From positions 1 to 52,105 of the forward strand of contig NZ_BONQ01000185.1 of assembly GCF_016862795.1 (NCBI RefSeq): 52,105 nt of DNA, written 5' to 3'. The position numbers and the translations under genes are program-made. The DNA comes from Dactylosporangium siamense. Lineage in GTDB: Bacteria; Actinomycetota; Actinomycetes; Mycobacteriales; Micromonosporaceae. Below are positions 50,864 through 52,105 of the stretch, in pieces. Below the pieces are notes generated by a model that saw nothing but the letters and a program-made list of their open reading frames with translations, was not told where the DNA came from and did not search any database. Every line of letters begins with the position of its first letter. The stretch's first letter is position 1.

Positions 50864-52105
50864 CACCGCCGACCGCCCTCGACGCGGCCGCACTGGACAC
50901 TGTGGACAGTGACCGGATCGCGGCGCACCTGGACCGGTTCGCGCGGCTGACCGAGGCCGGCGAGGGCTGCACCCGGCTCGCGTACACCCCCCTCGAACGG
51001 GAGGCGCACGCCGTCTTCGCCGCCCACATGAGCGGCCTGGGCCTGCTCGTGCACACGGATCCGGCCGGAAACACGATCGCCGAACTGCCCGGCGACGCCG
51101 CCGCCCTCGGCACGGGTTCGCATCTGGACACCGTCCCGCACGGCGGCGGGCTCGACGGGATCGCCGGAGTGGCCGCGGCGATGGAGATCGCTGAGGTGGT
51201 GACCCGCCGGGCTTCGGCGCGCCGGCGGACGTGGCGCTTCGTCGCCTTCGCCGCCGAGGAGGGCGCCCGGTTCGGTCAGGCGTGCAACGGCAGCCGGATG
51301 GTCGCCGGTCTCACCGGCCGGGCCGACCTGGACCGGCTCGCCGACCGCGACGGCCGCACCATGGCCGAGGCGATGACCGCCGTCGGGTTGACCCCCGACC
51401 GCGCCGACGAGGCCCGCTGGGCACCCGAGGACTGGCACGCGTTCGTGGAGCTGCACATCGAGCAGGGCGAGGTCCTGCAGTCGCGCGGCGCCGACATCGG
51501 CGTGGTCGACCTGATCTCCGGCAGCACCCGGCTGCGGGTCGCCGTGCACGGCCGGGCCACCCACTCCGGCGGGACGCCGATGCACCTGCGCCACGACGCG
51601 CTCGTGGTCGCCGCGGAGTGCGTGACGCTGGGCGACCGGCTGGCACGCGACGCACGGCACCACGGCACCCGGGTCACCGTCGGGCGGCTCGAGGTCGAGC
51701 CCGGCTCGATCACCACGATCCCCGGCGCGGTCGACTTCTCCGTCGACGTCCGCGACGTGGACACCGTCCGGCAGCGCGACGTGGCCCGGCGGCTGGCCGC
51801 CGAGTTCGACCGGATCGCCCGGTCCCACGGCACGAGCGTGCGGGTCGACGTCCTGGCCGACACCTCTCCGGTGCTGCTGTCCGCCGCGCTCGCCGGACGT
51901 GTCCGCGACTCGTGCGCCGCGCTCGGCCTGTCCTACCGGGTGCTGCCCAGCGGCGCCAGCCACGACGCCCAGCAGGTCAACCGGATCACCCCGGCCGCGC
52001 TCGTCTTCGTGCCCAGCCGCGACGGCGTGAGTCACGCGCCGCAGGAGTACACCACGCCGGCCCAGATCGCCGCCGGCACGAAGGTCGTGCTGCGGACGTT
52101 GCTCC
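50860..52105 (+). CDS. M20-family N-carbamoyl/allantoate amidohydrolase (partial)
   Basis: The 3' end is cut by the window; 415 residues are visible, close to the full family length. The ATG overlaps the upstream stop. Metal ligands are visible as His88 (GSHLDTVPHGG), Asp99 (GLDG), Glu134 in AAEEGARF, His199 (ELHIEQG) and His368 (SGASHDAQ). These define the HyuC/allantoate amidohydrolase/beta-ureidopropionase group, which cleaves N-carbamoyl groups to ammonia, carbon dioxide and an amino acid. With the barbiturase-like and amidase genes, beta-ureidopropionate or another ureide is the likely substrate. Confidence 0.9.
   Translation, partial: MTPPTALDAAALDTVDSDRIAAHLDRFARLTEAGEGCTRLAYTPLEREAHAVFAAHMSGLGLLVHTDPAGNTIAELPGDAAALGTGSHLDTVPHGGGLDGIAGVAAAMEIAEVVTRRASARRRTWRFVAFAAEEGARFGQACNGSRMVAGLTGRADLDRLADRDGRTMAEAMTAVGLTPDRADEARWAPEDWHAFVELHIEQGEVLQSRGADIGVVDLISGSTRLRVAVHGRATHSGGTPMHLRHDALVVAAECVTLGDRLARDARHHGTRVTVGRLEVEPGSITTIPGAVDFSVDVRDVDTVRQRDVARRLAAEFDRIARSHGTSVRVDVLADTSPVLLSAALAGRVRDSCAALGLSYRVLPSGASHDAQQVNRITPAALVFVPSRDGVSHAPQEYTTPAQIAAGTKVVLRTLL

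Noticed and set aside
1-52105. Mobile elements, tRNA or rRNA genes and phage genes
   Set aside because: I looked for transposase-like frames, terminal inverted repeats and tRNA-like cloverleaf sequences and found none that I could support.

Overview
The window is strongly GC-rich. Nearly every real gene has G or C in the third codon position, GTG and TTG starts are common, and many neighbouring genes overlap by ATGA or GTGA. With IclR, TetR, WYL and XRE-type regulators, carbohydrate-binding secreted proteins, a MatB-like deacetylase/glycosyltransferase fusion and a FIST protein, this points to a filamentous soil actinomycete; Micromonosporaceae is my best guess, but nothing here fixes the genus. 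I see no rRNA, tRNA, CRISPR array, transposase or phage gene. The gene list is 42 protein-coding genes (two cut by the window ends) plus one remnant.

Layout. (1) 1-1575: 3'-truncated secreted beta-propeller/fibronectin III protein. (2) 1685-8655: a putative conflict or defence cluster. Three minus-strand genes (HTH plus P-loop repeat protein, double winged-helix protein, two-ATPase AAA/HerA protein) diverge from a membrane-anchored nucleotidyl-cyclase-like protein. A perfect 20-bp palindrome sits between them. (3) 8757-15840: cell-surface and housekeeping genes: a CE4 deacetylase with CBM2, a CBM2 remnant, an SGNH hydrolase, an NmrA/TetR divergent pair, and a MatA/MatB-like polysaccharide synthesis pair. 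(4) 15910-19151: a FIST protein convergent with an orphan PAS/GAF histidine kinase. (5) 19293-21730: copper acquisition (CopC-CopD fusion and YcnI). (6) 21932-35591: a sugar-acid regulon: tautomerase, IclR regulator, kduI-kduD, a two-permease sugar ABC importer, an aldehyde dehydrogenase, and a very large secreted ThuA/galactose-oxidase/LamG protein. (7) 35750-40061: CE4 deacetylase, epoxide-hydrolase-like enzyme, WYL regulator, ankyrin protein. (8) 40050-52105: a barbiturate/ureide (oxidative pyrimidine) catabolic locus: cyclodeaminase, AtzD/barbiturase-family enzyme, amidase and a peptide-type ABC importer on the minus strand, divergent from an IclR regulator, two degenerate phosphoribosyltransferase-like proteins and an M20 carbamoyl-amidohydrolase.

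How they work together. In region 6 I see a shared operator of the form GTTC-N8-G(A/G)AC before the tautomerase, between iclR and kduI, and twice before the galactose oxidase. This suggests one IclR regulon. A coherent but unproven pathway is C6 oxidation of galactosyl residues outside the cell, import, oxidation to a uronate by the aldehyde dehydrogenase, and isomerisation/redox by KduI/KduD. The copper genes next door could supply the radical copper oxidase. In region 8 two divergent promoters overlap and each is followed by a GTTTCCG-type operator, so that IclR protein probably controls both arms. The best candidates for something undescribed are the cyclase/HTH-ATPase/HerA cluster and the ThuA-copper-oxidase regulon.
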